Assembly: GCA_964570205.1 (NCBI GenBank)
Contig: CAZMXI010000025.1
Location: 1 to 36,228 of the forward strand
DNA length: 36,228 nucleotides
Direction of reading: 5' to 3'
Origin: CAZMXI01 sp964570205
GTDB taxonomy: Bacteria > Planctomycetota > Phycisphaerae > Tepidisphaerales > Tepidisphaeraceae
Shown piece after piece: positions 8,591 to 17,039 of the stretch; the first letter of the stretch is position 1; every line of letters starts with the position of its first letter. The position numbers and the translations under genes were made by a program. The notes under the pieces were generated by a model. The model searched no databases. It saw nothing but the letters and a program-made list of their open reading frames with translations, and had not been told where the DNA came from.

Positions 8591-10053
8591 ACCAGGATCA
8601 GAGCGCAAGCACGCAATGGAAGGCGCCCGCCGAGGACGGGGGCATTCTGCTTTGGCCGGATGCGCATCGGCTGATCGCGCAGACACGGTCGAACCATAAG
8701 CAGCTAAAAGGGTCCGATTCGGTGCGAATTCAGGGCGTGCCGTTGCCGGAACTGCGTCAACAGATGCGGAGGTGGATCGGTCATGAGGAGAATGTGCCCC
8801 TTGTGGCGACAGGACACCAGATCGAGTTGTATCACCCAGGCGTGTGGGCGAAAAATGCGTTGATCAACCAGTTGGCGAAGTGGGTGGCCGGATCAGCGTG
8901 TCACTTTGCGGTGGATACGGATGCGCCCAAACACCTGCAGCTGAGGTGGCCGGGGGTGTCGCGCTGCATCACCGATGACCCTCGCTGTATGGCGGCGGAC
9001 TGGGCGGCGTTGTTGGTGGCGCCGAGTGTCACCTACCTGGAAAGCCTGCGTATGGAGCTGGCGCAAGCCGCTAAGCCGTGGGCGTTTACGCCGATGGCGG
9101 AAGTGGTCCTGTCGGGCATGACGCGGTTGGGGGCTGAATCGCGGAACCTCACCTGGGTGCTGACGGGCGCTATGCATCGGTTGGATCGGGAACTGGGTCT
9201 TGGGCATTCGGCGGTGCTCGCTTCACCCATGTGGCTGACTCCGGCATACCTGATGCTGGTGTATCACATTCTGGCGCGGGCGGATTCATTTGCGGCGGTC
9301 TACAACGCGGTGCTGGATGGGTATCGCCAGGAAAACCGCATCGGACATCCGGGCAGGCCCTGGCCGAACCTGAGGCGGGAAGCAGATGGGTGCGAAGCGC
9401 CATTCTGGCTGGATCGTTTGAACGAAAGGCGGCGCGAAAGGGCCATGTTGGCGCGGCGGGGGAATCGGTGGGCTCTGGGGGGGGGGGCGGCGGCGGATCG
9501 GCTGTCGCGGTTCCTGAACGACTGTGGGGCGAGGCTGTCGCCGCGGGCGATGACACTGATGGTCTTCCTTCGGCTTCTGGTGGTGGACCAGTTTGTCCAT
9601 GGGATTGGAGGGGGTCGATATGATCAGGTGACGGATCGGGTCATCGGTCGTTGGTTTGGGATGCAGCCGCCGGCGTTCTCGGTGACGACAGCGACGCTGC
9701 TGTTTCCCGGGGCAGCGGGGCAGGCGCGAGTGGACCTGCTGGCCATGGTGCAGGAGGGGCGGCGCATACGTCATGGTTGGTCGGATCGTGAAAAGCGGAG
9801 CCTTTCGGAACGGATTGGGGTCCTGCCGCGCAATTCATCGCAGAGACGGGAGTTGTTCCAGGCCATGCATGAGCGATTGGAGCTGAACTGGCGGTCGAAT
9901 GAGTACCGGCAGTGGCAGGGTCGGATGGCCCAAGCTCGGCGACAAATCGAGCGAGAGAAGGTAACATTTGATCGAGAGCTGTTTTATGCGATTCAGCCGC
10001 GGGAGCGGCTGGAATGGCTGATCTCGAAGTACGGCCGGATGAAGGTAGAGTGA
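8587..10053 (+). CDS. Conserved protein with BshC-like motif
   Basis: A 488-residue soluble protein I cannot assign firmly. Residues 73-90 (VATGHQIELYHPGVWAKN) resemble the T-G-Q-Q-x-G-L-x-x-G-P-x-Y-T-x-x-K signature of BshC, the putative cysteine ligase of bacillithiol synthesis. A later FVHGIGGGRYDQVTDRVIG block looks like a conserved active-site region. The C-terminal third is Arg/Glu-rich and helical, as in the BshC coiled coil. Translation is coupled to the glycosyltransferase (ATGA) and to the next gene (stop and start share one base). Frame and length are intact despite an 11-G run at 9477-9487. The BshC link is a motif-level resemblance, and the real reaction is unknown. Confidence 0.6.
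   Translation: MNQDQSASTQWKAPAEDGGILLWPDAHRLIAQTRSNHKQLKGSDSVRIQGVPLPELRQQMRRWIGHEENVPLVATGHQIELYHPGVWAKNALINQLAKWVAGSACHFAVDTDAPKHLQLRWPGVSRCITDDPRCMAADWAALLVAPSVTYLESLRMELAQAAKPWAFTPMAEVVLSGMTRLGAESRNLTWVLTGAMHRLDRELGLGHSAVLASPMWLTPAYLMLVYHILARADSFAAVYNAVLDGYRQENRIGHPGRPWPNLRREADGCEAPFWLDRLNERRRERAMLARRGNRWALGGGAAADRLSRFLNDCGARLSPRAMTLMVFLRLLVVDQFVHGIGGGRYDQVTDRVIGRWFGMQPPAFSVTTATLLFPGAAGQARVDLLAMVQEGRRIRHGWSDREKRSLSERIGVLPRNSSQRRELFQAMHERLELNWRSNEYRQWQGRMAQARRQIEREKVTFDRELFYAIQPRERLEWLISKYGRMKVE
9477..9487 (+). repeat. G11 homopolymer inside a coding region
   Basis: Eleven consecutive G bases followed by CGGCGGCGG encode L-G-G-G-A-A-A in the BshC-like gene. A gain or loss of one G would frameshift the gene. 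It may be a slippage site or a sequencing-error hot spot. As given, the frame stays open. Confidence 0.95.
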
Positions 10054-10892
10054 TGAAGCTGGCGTTTTCGACCAACGCGTATACGCGGTTCGGTTTGGCA
10101 GAGGCACTGCGTGGGATTCGGGCCGCGGGCTTCGATGGGGTGGAGATCATCGCCGATGCGCCGCACGCATATCCGGATTCGCTGGACGAGACGAGAGTAG
10201 CGGAGATTCGGCGGGACCTGGATACGCTGGGGCTGTCGGTGAGCAACATTAACGCCAATTGCACCTTCGGCTATTGGCGGCATGCGCCGCCCGAGCCGTA
10301 TTTTGAGCCGAGCCTGATCAGCCCGAATCCGCAGCATCGGCGGGACCGGATCAGGCTGATCCTCAGGACGCTGGAGTTCGCCAGGGCGGTGGGGGCGCGC
10401 AATGTGAGCATCACCAGCGGCCGGATGCTGGGGGGCATGCCGCCGGATGCGGCGGCGAAGCAGTTCGCCGAGTCGATTCGGCCGATCCTGGACAAGGCCG
10501 ATGAACTCGATGTGGATGTGGGGATCGAATGTGAGCCCGGGTTGATGCTGGAATATGCTGTCGAGTTGGCGGAGTGGATCGGCCGGTTGGATCATCCGCG
10601 GTTGGGTGCGAACCTGGATGTTGGGCACAGTCAGGTGATGGGCGAGTCGGTGCCGGAATCAATTCGGCTGCTGGGCCAGCGCATCTGGAACCTACATATT
10701 GAGGATATCTCCGGTCGGAAGCACTACCACTTGATTCCAGGCGACGGAACGATGGATTGGGCGGGTTTGCGAGGTGCCCTTGTTGGGATCAAGTACGACC
10801 GTTTCCTGACGGTTGAACTGTATACGCAGACGGACAGGCCCCAGGAGGCGGCTGAGCGGAGTTACGCCTTCCTGAAACGATTGTCGATCTGA
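10053..10892 (+). CDS. Sugar phosphate isomerase/epimerase-type TIM barrel
   Basis: A 279-residue member of the AP-endonuclease-2/xylose-isomerase-like fold. Visible landmarks are the KLAFSTNAYTRF first strand, the repeated R-A-A-G-F-D-G-V-E-I-I block, and likely divalent-metal ligands: Glu in VGIECEPG, Asp and His in ANLDVGHSQ, His in LHIEDISG, and Glu in LTVELY. Members isomerise or epimerise sugars, cut DNA, or act on inositols and ketones, and this one could be any of these. The start shares the A of the preceding TGA, so it is translationally coupled to the BshC-like gene. Operon membership with a glycosyltransferase favours a sugar substrate (inference). Confidence 0.85.
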   Translation: MKLAFSTNAYTRFGLAEALRGIRAAGFDGVEIIADAPHAYPDSLDETRVAEIRRDLDTLGLSVSNINANCTFGYWRHAPPEPYFEPSLISPNPQHRRDRIRLILRTLEFARAVGARNVSITSGRMLGGMPPDAAAKQFAESIRPILDKADELDVDVGIECEPGLMLEYAVELAEWIGRLDHPRLGANLDVGHSQVMGESVPESIRLLGQRIWNLHIEDISGRKHYHLIPGDGTMDWAGLRGALVGIKYDRFLTVELYTQTDRPQEAAERSYAFLKRLSI

Positions 10893-10919
10893 GTGGGTTA
10901 ACCATTGCTGTGATAGGGC

Positions 10920-10948
10920 TTTACAGCCGGGAGACAGGCTTCTATAGT
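10920..10948 (+). promoter_or_regulatory. Sigma70-like promoter of the response regulator
   Basis: TTTACA (10920-10925), a 17-bp spacer, and TATAGT (10943-10948) form a near-consensus promoter about 90 bp before the response-regulator ATG. A 6-bp inverted repeat (GACAGG at 10933-10938, CCTGTC at 10949-10954) straddles the -10 and could be an operator or a weak hairpin. Confidence 0.6.
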
Positions 10949-11039
10949 CCTGTCGCCTATGCTGCACAGGCATGGGAAAGGTGCGGTGTGGGGGGCAGAG
11001 TTGTAGAATGTGCGATGGGTCTGTTAACCGGGAGCGAGC

Positions 11040-11535
11040 ATGGCCGAGGAGAATCCTCAGCAGAACACCGATAGCTTGGCATTGCAGAATAGCGAGTCGT
11101 TCCTGCCGGAATCCACGATCATGATCGTGGATGACAATGTTCAGAACGTGGAACTGTTGCAGGCGTTTCTGGAGTCGCTGCCGGTGAAGATTGTGACTGC
11201 GTTTGACGGGATGGAGGCACTGGAGAAGGTGGCGGAGCACAATCCGGACCTGATCCTGCTGGACATCATGATGCCGCGGATGAGCGGTTTTCAGGTGTGC
11301 CGCAAGTTGAAGGGCGATCCAAAGACCAGAGACATCCAGATCCTGATGGTGACAGCGCTGAACGAGTTGGGAGATATCGAGCAGGCATCGGAATGCGGCA
11401 CGGACGATTTCGTGAGCAAGCCGGTGAACAAGTTCGAGTTGCTGACTCGCGTGAAGAGCCTGCTTCGCGTGCGGCATTTGAAGAGCGAACTGGAGCGAGC
11501 GCTGACGTACCTGAACGAAATTGAGCACGACGAGG
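11040..11535 (+). CDS. Response regulator receiver protein (cut by gap)
   Basis: 165 residues are readable before the N gap, so the 3' end is unknown. After a 25-residue lead there is a complete receiver domain: acidic pocket Asp31-Asp32 in IMIVDDN, phosphoacceptor Asp75 in LILLDIMMP, Thr105 in MVTAL and Lys127 in SKPVNKFEL. The domain is followed by a helix (LRVRHLKSELERALTYLNEI) typical of linkers to an output domain or of stand-alone regulators with a helical tail. It would be phosphorylated by a histidine kinase not seen here. A sigma70-like promoter lies at 10920-10948, with a GGGAG site before the ATG. Whether an output domain exists cannot be judged. Confidence 0.88.
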
Positions 11536-11545
11536 NNNNNNNNNN
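11536..11545. other. Assembly gap (10 N)
   Basis: Ten unresolved bases join the response regulator to the M16 peptidase region. The round number suggests a scaffolding placeholder, so the true distance and the end of the response-regulator gene are unknown. Confidence 0.95.
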
Positions 11546-11549
11546 CTGT

Positions 11550-11555
11550 TATAAT
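11550..11555 (+). promoter_or_regulatory. TATAAT -10 hexamer next to the M16 start
   Basis: A perfect TATAAT lies 5 bp before the ATG of the M16 peptidase. If used, transcription would begin at or next to the start codon and the mRNA would be leaderless. Any -35 falls in or beyond the assembly gap and cannot be checked. Confidence 0.4.
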
Positions 11556-11560
11556 CGGCC

Positions 11561-14467
11561 ATGCGCATCAAAGAAGTTGTCGCAGTCGCAATGGGACTGG
11601 TTCTGTGCGGAATATGGGGCTGCGGCGATAGGATAGGGTCGCGGGCGCGGCCGGCAGGCGTGGCGAAGGGCGGCGGCGATGTGGCGGCGGAACATCCGTC
11701 GGGGCGGAACGCGCAGGAAGTCCAGCGTATAGTCAGTGAGCCGAACGAGATCATCACGCAATTGCATAACGGGATGATCGTCATCGCGCGGCGCGTGCCG
11801 ACACCCGCAATATCGGTACGGGGGTATGTGATGGCGGGGGGCATCTACGAGGGGCGTTGGTTGGGCGGGGGCCTGAGTCACCTGCTGGAGCACCTGGTGG
11901 CCGGGGGGACGAACGGGAGGCGAAGCGAGTCTCAGAATCGGGATCTCCTCCAGCAGATCGGAAACAACTCCAACGCGTACACGACGTGGGATCACACATG
12001 CTATTTCGTGAACACGACGCCGGAAAACCTGGACAAAGCGGCGGACCTGGTGACGGGGTGGATGCTCACCGCGAAGATCACGCCGGAGGAATACCGGCGG
12101 GAGTATGAGGTCGTTCAGCGTGAGCTGGAGATGGGAGAGGGGGATCCGGAGCGGGTGTTCTTCCAGCAGGCGGTGCGGAACCGGTATCTGGTGAGTCCAA
12201 CGCGCGTGCCGGTGATCGGATATCAGTCGGTGATCCAGGGGCTGTCCCGGGATGATGTGTACGAGTACTACCGGTTGGCGTACCAGCCGAACAATATGGT
12301 GTTTGCGGTGGCTGGGGACCTGCCGCCGGACCGCATACTGGACGCGGTGAAGCGAAACGTGGCCATGTTCAACCCGGGGCGGACGTTCAACCATGACATT
12401 CCGGAAGAGCCGCCGGTGCTGGCGCCGCGGATCAGCGTTGCGACATTTCCGAAGTTGGGACAGGCGAAGCTGCAGCTTGGTTTCCCCACGATCCGGTTGT
12501 CGGACCCGGATCTGTACGCGCTGGATCTGCTGGCGACGGTCCTGGGCAAGGGCGAGAGCGCGATCCTGGTGCAGGAGCTTCGAGACGGGGGGCTGGCGAG
12601 CGCTGTTTCGGTGAGCAGTTACACGCCGCAGTTTGTGGAAGGGATGTTCTGGATCGACATGGAGCTCGCGCCGGACAAGCTGGCGGATGCGACGGCGGCG
12701 GCAATGGCGCAGATTGAGAGGATCAAGCGAGAGGGCGTGAGCGAAGAACGACTGAGGCGGGCCAGGGTGCAAACACGGACCGCGCGGGCGTTCTCGCAGC
12801 AGACGGCCGAAGAGATTGCGGGATCGCTGGCTACTGATTTCATCAGTACGGGCGACGCGCATTTCAGCGACCGGTATGTGGAGCGGATGCAGGCGGTTAC
12901 GGGCGAGCAGATCAGAGCTGTAGCCAACAAGTACCTGGACACAGGCAGGCTGCTGACGACAGCGATGCTGCCGGAGGAAGCGGTGGGCTCCGATGGGCTG
13001 GCGGCGGCGGAGCGAACGCTGCGGCGGGCAGCGCCGACGGCGCGGCCAGGGCCCGAGGCGGCACCATCGAAGATCGTCAAGGCGACGCTGGGTGATGGAA
13101 CGATTCTGTTGGTCAAACGGCTGAATGCAGCGCCGATCGTGGTGATGAACCTATACAGCCTGGGCGGGCTGACGGCCGAGGATGCCGAGAGCAACGGCCT
13201 GGGCAACCTGGCGATGCGGCTGGCGACGCGCGGGACGACGGACCGATCGGCCCGGCAGATTGCCGAGTTCTTCGACTCCATCGGGGGAGAACTGTCAGCC
13301 ACATGCGGAAACAACACGTGGGGCTGGGGGGCGGTGTGCCTGAAGGATGACTTCGGGAAGGCCATGGGAGTCTTCGCGGATGTGGTGAAGAACCCGGCGT
13401 TTGCGGAATCGGAGGTGGCGACGATGAAACAGCGCATCATGGCGGCCATTGAGAGCCAGGATGCGGACTGGTTCAACCAGTCATACCGGTTCTTCCGAAA
13501 GTCGTATTTCGGCCCGGAGCAGTCGCCTTACCAGTTCCTGGCCATCGGCACGAAGGAGAACGTGGGGCGTTTCACGGCGGATGATGTGCGGGCGTGGTAT
13601 CGGGAGAAAGTGCTTCCGAGCCGCCGGGTGCTGGCAGTTTTTGGTGATGTGGATATCGAGCAGGCAAAGTCGCTTGCCGGGCGGCACTTCGGAGGCGTGG
13701 CACAGGGACAAGGCGCCGAAACGCCTTCGCCAGAGCCATCCCGGTGGTGGCGCGGCCAGCGGCCGGCCGATGAAGATGTGCCCCGGATCCGGATCGAGCG
13801 GGTGGAGGTCAACCCGACACGCAATCCGGAAGCCGGGGTGATGATCGGGTTCAAGTCGCAGAGCGTCGTGGGCAACGCGGCGAACGACCCATTGGCGGTG
13901 GCGGATACGATGACCAGTGGATATGGGTTCCCGACGGGCTATATCTTCGAGACGCTGCGCGGAAAGGGGCTGGTGTATGATGCGAACGCAATCAACTTCC
14001 CGGGGCGCAACGAGAAGACACCGGGCGTGTTCTTCGCCTATGCGGGATGCGATCCGAAGAACGTGAACGAGGTCGTGAACGATATCCTGATGAACATCGC
14101 GCGACTGCAGGGAGGCGACGCGGCCATGAGCCGGGACTGGTTTGACCGTTCCAAGAAGCTGGTCGTGACGGCCGAGGCTCTAAACAACCAGACGCCGGCG
14201 GAACAATCGCAGACGGCGGCACTGGACGAACTATTTGGCCTGGGGTATGGCTTTCACTTGCAGTTTGCCGATAGAATCGACGCGGTGGGGCTTGCGGACG
14301 TGAGCGTGGTGGCTCGTCGCTTGTTGAGCGAATGCGTGGTGACGATCAACACAAGCGAGCCGAACGAAGTAGCTATCAAGGCGGGTATCAGGGTTTATGA
14401 CAGATTCCCGCCGGTGGACCTGACGCCTCGTGGCGTTGGACATGATGCCGGCGGTCCGGGACGCTGA
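11561..14467 (+). CDS. M16 family zinc peptidase lipoprotein, two-domain
   Basis: A 968-residue protein with an N-terminal lipoprotein-type signal (candidate lipidated Cys21 in G-I-W-G-C). The first M16 half carries the inverted zinc motif HLLEH at 107-111, with the third ligand Glu188 in YEVVQREL at the expected distance, so it should be active. A C-terminal M16 pair begins near residue 505 (LGDGTILLVKRLN) and lacks HxxEH, as usual for the structural half. The family includes pitrilysin, PqqF and processing peptidases, which degrade or trim peptides; here it would act in the periplasm. No ribosome-binding site is visible because sequence upstream is in the gap, but the TATAAT just before the ATG may give a leaderless message. 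A downstream hairpin at 14510 may terminate it. Confidence 0.9.
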   Translation: MRIKEVVAVAMGLVLCGIWGCGDRIGSRARPAGVAKGGGDVAAEHPSGRNAQEVQRIVSEPNEIITQLHNGMIVIARRVPTPAISVRGYVMAGGIYEGRWLGGGLSHLLEHLVAGGTNGRRSESQNRDLLQQIGNNSNAYTTWDHTCYFVNTTPENLDKAADLVTGWMLTAKITPEEYRREYEVVQRELEMGEGDPERVFFQQAVRNRYLVSPTRVPVIGYQSVIQGLSRDDVYEYYRLAYQPNNMVFAVAGDLPPDRILDAVKRNVAMFNPGRTFNHDIPEEPPVLAPRISVATFPKLGQAKLQLGFPTIRLSDPDLYALDLLATVLGKGESAILVQELRDGGLASAVSVSSYTPQFVEGMFWIDMELAPDKLADATAAAMAQIERIKREGVSEERLRRARVQTRTARAFSQQTAEEIAGSLATDFISTGDAHFSDRYVERMQAVTGEQIRAVANKYLDTGRLLTTAMLPEEAVGSDGLAAAERTLRRAAPTARPGPEAAPSKIVKATLGDGTILLVKRLNAAPIVVMNLYSLGGLTAEDAESNGLGNLAMRLATRGTTDRSARQIAEFFDSIGGELSATCGNNTWGWGAVCLKDDFGKAMGVFADVVKNPAFAESEVATMKQRIMAAIESQDADWFNQSYRFFRKSYFGPEQSPYQFLAIGTKENVGRFTADDVRAWYREKVLPSRRVLAVFGDVDIEQAKSLAGRHFGGVAQGQGAETPSPEPSRWWRGQRPADEDVPRIRIERVEVNPTRNPEAGVMIGFKSQSVVGNAANDPLAVADTMTSGYGFPTGYIFETLRGKGLVYDANAINFPGRNEKTPGVFFAYAGCDPKNVNEVVNDILMNIARLQGGDAAMSRDWFDRSKKLVVTAEALNNQTPAEQSQTAALDELFGLGYGFHLQFADRIDAVGLADVSVVARRLLSECVVTINTSEPNEVAIKAGIRVYDRFPPVDLTPRGVGHDAGGPGR

Positions 14468-14509
14468 AACAGCAGGTCGGTCGGCGTCGTTACTCAAGGT
14501 TGCCATTCA

Positions 14510-14532
14510 CCGTTGCCGGTCGCCGGCGACGG
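14510..14532 (+). terminator. GC hairpin after the M16 gene
   Basis: Ten-base arms (14510-14519 and 14523-14532) pair with one G-U wobble around a 3-nt loop, 43 bp past the M16 stop. There is no T-run, so it may be a weak or Rho-assisted terminator, or simply an RNA hairpin before the next gene. Confidence 0.35.
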
Positions 14533-14586
14533 CGGGCGGCTTCAAGCAAGCCTGAGCGGGCAACCTGGCGATTTTTGAGTGAGACC

Positions 14587-15213
14587 ATGCACGACGCAAC
14601 AGTTACGATCCGGGACTTTCTGGCGGCGACCGCGGCCCGACAACCCACCCCTGGCGGAGGCAGCGTGACGGCGCTGGTCGGCGCTTTGTCGGCCGCGCTG
14701 GGGGAGATGGTGGTCAATTACAGCCTGAACAAGAAGGGCCTGGAGGCATACGCCGACGAGCTTAAGCCAGCGCTGGCGGAGCTGATGCGGTCGCGGGAGT
14801 TGCTGCTGCAGCTCATGGTCGAGGACCAGGCGGCTTACGAAGCGCTGTCTGCGACGAAGAAGCTCCCGGCCGACTCGCCGGAGCGGAAAGACAAGATGCC
14901 CGCGGCGATGCTGACGTGCGTGCGGGTTCCCGAATCGATCGCGGCGGTAGGCGTGTGCATCCTGGAACGGTGCGATCGGCTGGCCAACTTCGTCAACTAC
15001 TATCTCCTTTCCGACCTGGCGGTCTGCGCTGACCTGGCCATGGCGGCGATCCGGTGTTCGATCTACAGCGTCCGCAGCAACCTCAAGAGTCTGGATGATC
15101 CGGGCGACCGGCGATCGGTGGAGACACGGATCGGCCAGATTCTCTCCAGGGCGCTGGAGCTCATCCAAAACGTCACCCCCCGCATCTGGGAGCGGGACAG
15201 GCAGGGACCGTGA
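14587..15213 (+). CDS. Cyclodeaminase/cyclohydrolase family protein (FTCD_C)
   Basis: A 208-residue, mostly helical protein matching the C-terminal domain of formiminotransferase-cyclodeaminase: TIRDFLAATAARQPTPGGGS at the start (P-G-G-G-S at 22-26), then SVTALVGALSAALGEMV. Stand-alone members act as 5,10-methenyl-tetrahydrofolate cyclohydrolases or formimino-THF cyclodeaminases in one-carbon metabolism. No formiminotransferase domain is attached. I chose the Met at 14587 because upstream codons are low-complexity Arg-rich sequence lying over the hairpin. It is followed after 1 bp by the small zinc-ribbon gene and is probably co-transcribed with it. Confidence 0.88.
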   Translation: MHDATVTIRDFLAATAARQPTPGGGSVTALVGALSAALGEMVVNYSLNKKGLEAYADELKPALAELMRSRELLLQLMVEDQAAYEALSATKKLPADSPERKDKMPAAMLTCVRVPESIAAVGVCILERCDRLANFVNYYLLSDLAVCADLAMAAIRCSIYSVRSNLKSLDDPGDRRSVETRIGQILSRALELIQNVTPRIWERDRQGP

Positions 15214-15214
15214 C

Positions 15215-15463
15215 ATGTCGGCCGACCGAGAGGCGTACAGGCAGGAGATGAGCAGTGCCGAACCGACCGCCGCGGGGGGCGGCGCGTCGCGGTGCAGTCG
15301 GCCGTATCTGTCGGTGCACTTTGCCTGCTGCGGGGTTTATCTGCGCATTTATCGGGCCGCCGACGGCAAGGCCTATCGCGGGCGATGCCCCAAGTGCGGG
15401 CGTCCGGTGAGCTTTCAGGTTGGGGCGGGAGGAACCGATTGCCGGTTCTTTGTGGTACGCTAA
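15215..15463 (+). CDS. Small zinc-ribbon protein
   Basis: An 82-residue protein. It has a C38-C39 pair in HFACCGVYLRIYR and a C58-P-K-C61-G knuckle in RGRCPKCGRPVSF, an arrangement typical of a single treble-clef or zinc ribbon, plus a Cys76 near the end. No signal peptide is present, so it is probably cytosolic. It starts 1 bp after the cyclodeaminase stop, with AGGGA just upstream. Function is unknown; short zinc ribbons of this type are frequent in planctomycetes. Confidence 0.75.
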   Translation: MSADREAYRQEMSSAEPTAAGGGASRCSRPYLSVHFACCGVYLRIYRAADGKAYRGRCPKCGRPVSFQVGAGGTDCRFFVVR

Positions 15464-15466
15464 GAT
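15439..15466 (+). promoter_or_regulatory. Possible promoter at the end of the zinc-ribbon gene
   Basis: TTGCCG (15439-15444) and TAAGAT (15461-15466) are 16 bp apart, each matching the sigma70 hexamers at four of six positions. It would serve the 15557 gene and those after it. Weak evidence. Confidence 0.3.
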
Positions 15467-15556
15467 ACGTGCGGATTCACTGGCCGGGGACGGCTGCTGA
15501 ACGCGCCTTGTGACAGTGGGATGGCGCGCTCGGCGTTTTTCCGCGAGGAGGTTGTG

Positions 15557-16084
15557 TTGAGCACGGCAGCTCAGGGCAGGTATCAGGGCGGCGGCGCCGG
15601 TTATGAGGTGAGCCGTCCGCTGGGTCGGTGCAGCGTCTGCGGCCGGGAGATCGAGCCGGAGGCTCGGTTCACTGCGGCCCTTCAGGAGACGACCGCGGGC
15701 TTTGTGCGTCTGGACTGTTGTGGCGAGTGCTGGAGCAAGCAGGACCGCCAGGGCATCGTGGCGTTCTGGCAGGCGACGATGCCGCGGCCGGAGCAGAAGA
15801 AGAAGCTGTTTGTGGACGACACGTTGCTGTGCGATCTGTTCGAGCGGCTGTCCGGGGTGGAGGAGCCGGCGAAACTGAATTTCCGGTTCGTTCTGGGCCT
15901 GATCCTGATGCGTAAGCGTCTGCTGATCTATGAATCAACGCGTCAGGAGGGCGAGCGGGAGTTCTGGTCGGTGCGGATCAAGGGCAAGGATGAGATGCTG
16001 GACCTGCTGAATCCGAGGCTGAACGAGGAGCAGGTCAGGGAGGTCAGTCAGCAGCTCGGCGATATCCTCCAGCAGGAAACGTAG
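15557..16084 (+). CDS. Conserved zinc-ribbon protein of unknown function
   Basis: Read from the TTG at 15557, the product is 175 residues. The TTG is preceded by GAGGAGG (15545-15551), the strongest ribosome-binding site nearby; an ATG at 15521 in the same frame lacks one and is the alternative. The N-terminal part carries a four-Cys zinc site: C25-S-V-C28 in GRCSVCGREIEP, and C55-x-x-C58 in LDCCGECW. It is followed by PRPEQKKKLFVDDTLLCDLF and FRFVLGLILMRKRLL, which look highly conserved and suggest a folded alpha/beta domain. Function is unknown. It abuts the lipoprotein gene with no spacer, so the two are likely translated together. Confidence 0.75.
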   Translation: MSTAAQGRYQGGGAGYEVSRPLGRCSVCGREIEPEARFTAALQETTAGFVRLDCCGECWSKQDRQGIVAFWQATMPRPEQKKKLFVDDTLLCDLFERLSGVEEPAKLNFRFVLGLILMRKRLLIYESTRQEGEREFWSVRIKGKDEMLDLLNPRLNEEQVREVSQQLGDILQQET

Positions 16085-17035
16085 ATGGCCGTCCACGCGG
16101 TTTCAGCAATGAGCGGCAATGGCGAGCGGGCAGCGACCGGCGGCTGGCGGCGCGCGCCGCTGGTCGTGTTGCTGTTGGCGATCGGGCTTGGGGGGTGCGC
16201 GGCAAGGGGGCCGGCTGCGCCGGTGCAGGAGTTCTACGCGGGACCAACGCTGACGATGCCTCAACTGCTGTCGCGACTGCGTGAACACAACGCAATGCTG
16301 TCCACGCTGTACGCGAGGCATTACACACAGGGGGATGTTTTCGATTCGGAGGCGAACAGACTTCGGTTCATCAACGCAGAAGGGGATCTGTTCTACCGCA
16401 AACCCGACCAGATTTGGGTGCGCGGAAAGAAGGGTCCGGTGGACGTGCTGGAAGTCGGCAGCGACGGCCAGCGCTACTGGATGACAGATTTCTCCACCAA
16501 TACGCACTGGTGGGGCACCTATGCTCATGTGCAGCGGGCCGGTTCCGGGCGGATTCCGATCCGGCCGGATGTGCTTCTGGAGGTGATCGGCGTCGGCGAC
16601 ATCGATGACGACATGGAGCGGACGCCGGTGCCTACGCTTCGGTTCAACAACGACCTCGATGTCTACATGGTCGTCTGGAACAGCCGCATGCCGGAGCATT
16701 GGTATGCGCAGAAAGAGATCTGGTATGACCGCAGAAGTCTGCTGCCGCTGAAGGTGGTGCTGTATGATCCGGCCGGCCGGGTGATCGTGCGGGCGAACCT
16801 GACGGAGCATCGGGCGGTGGAAATCGCGGATACGCCGGAGGCACGATGGCCGAAGGTTGCGACGCGATATGACCTGCTGTTGCCGGAGACGCTGTCGAGG
16901 ATTTCCATCGAGTTTCGGCAGATGATGCTCAGGACGCGGACAGGGCAGCCCAAGGAGGGGCTGATCCGGTATCCGGAAGAGCCTGGGGTTCCGGCGGATC
17001 GGGTGATCCGGATGGACGAAGAAACAAGGCGGTGA
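16085..17035 (+). CDS. LolA/LolB-like lipoprotein
   Basis: A 316-residue protein with an Arg-containing lead, a hydrophobic segment at about 25-37 and lipobox I-G-L-G-G-C (lipidated Cys38). The body alternates short strands with a central helix, as in the LolA/LolB half-barrel that carries lipid-modified proteins (features: RFINAEGDLFYRKPDQIWV, then VGSDGQRYWM, KEIWYDRRSLLPLKVVLYD). Sequence similarity to true LolA is only of fold type; related outer-membrane-sorting-like proteins have other roles. It starts directly after the preceding stop and is followed after 4 bp by a membrane-anchored partner, so the pair probably acts together at the envelope. Confidence 0.7.
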   Translation: MAVHAVSAMSGNGERAATGGWRRAPLVVLLLAIGLGGCAARGPAAPVQEFYAGPTLTMPQLLSRLREHNAMLSTLYARHYTQGDVFDSEANRLRFINAEGDLFYRKPDQIWVRGKKGPVDVLEVGSDGQRYWMTDFSTNTHWWGTYAHVQRAGSGRIPIRPDVLLEVIGVGDIDDDMERTPVPTLRFNNDLDVYMVVWNSRMPEHWYAQKEIWYDRRSLLPLKVVLYDPAGRVIVRANLTEHRAVEIADTPEARWPKVATRYDLLLPETLSRISIEFRQMMLRTRTGQPKEGLIRYPEEPGVPADRVIRMDEETRR

Positions 17036-17039
17036 ATTC

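Noticed and set aside
11549..12862. Minus-strand frame of about 437 codons opposite the M16 gene
   Set aside because: Arg/His-rich, crosses no conserved domain; HLLEH and partner residues are on the plus strand.
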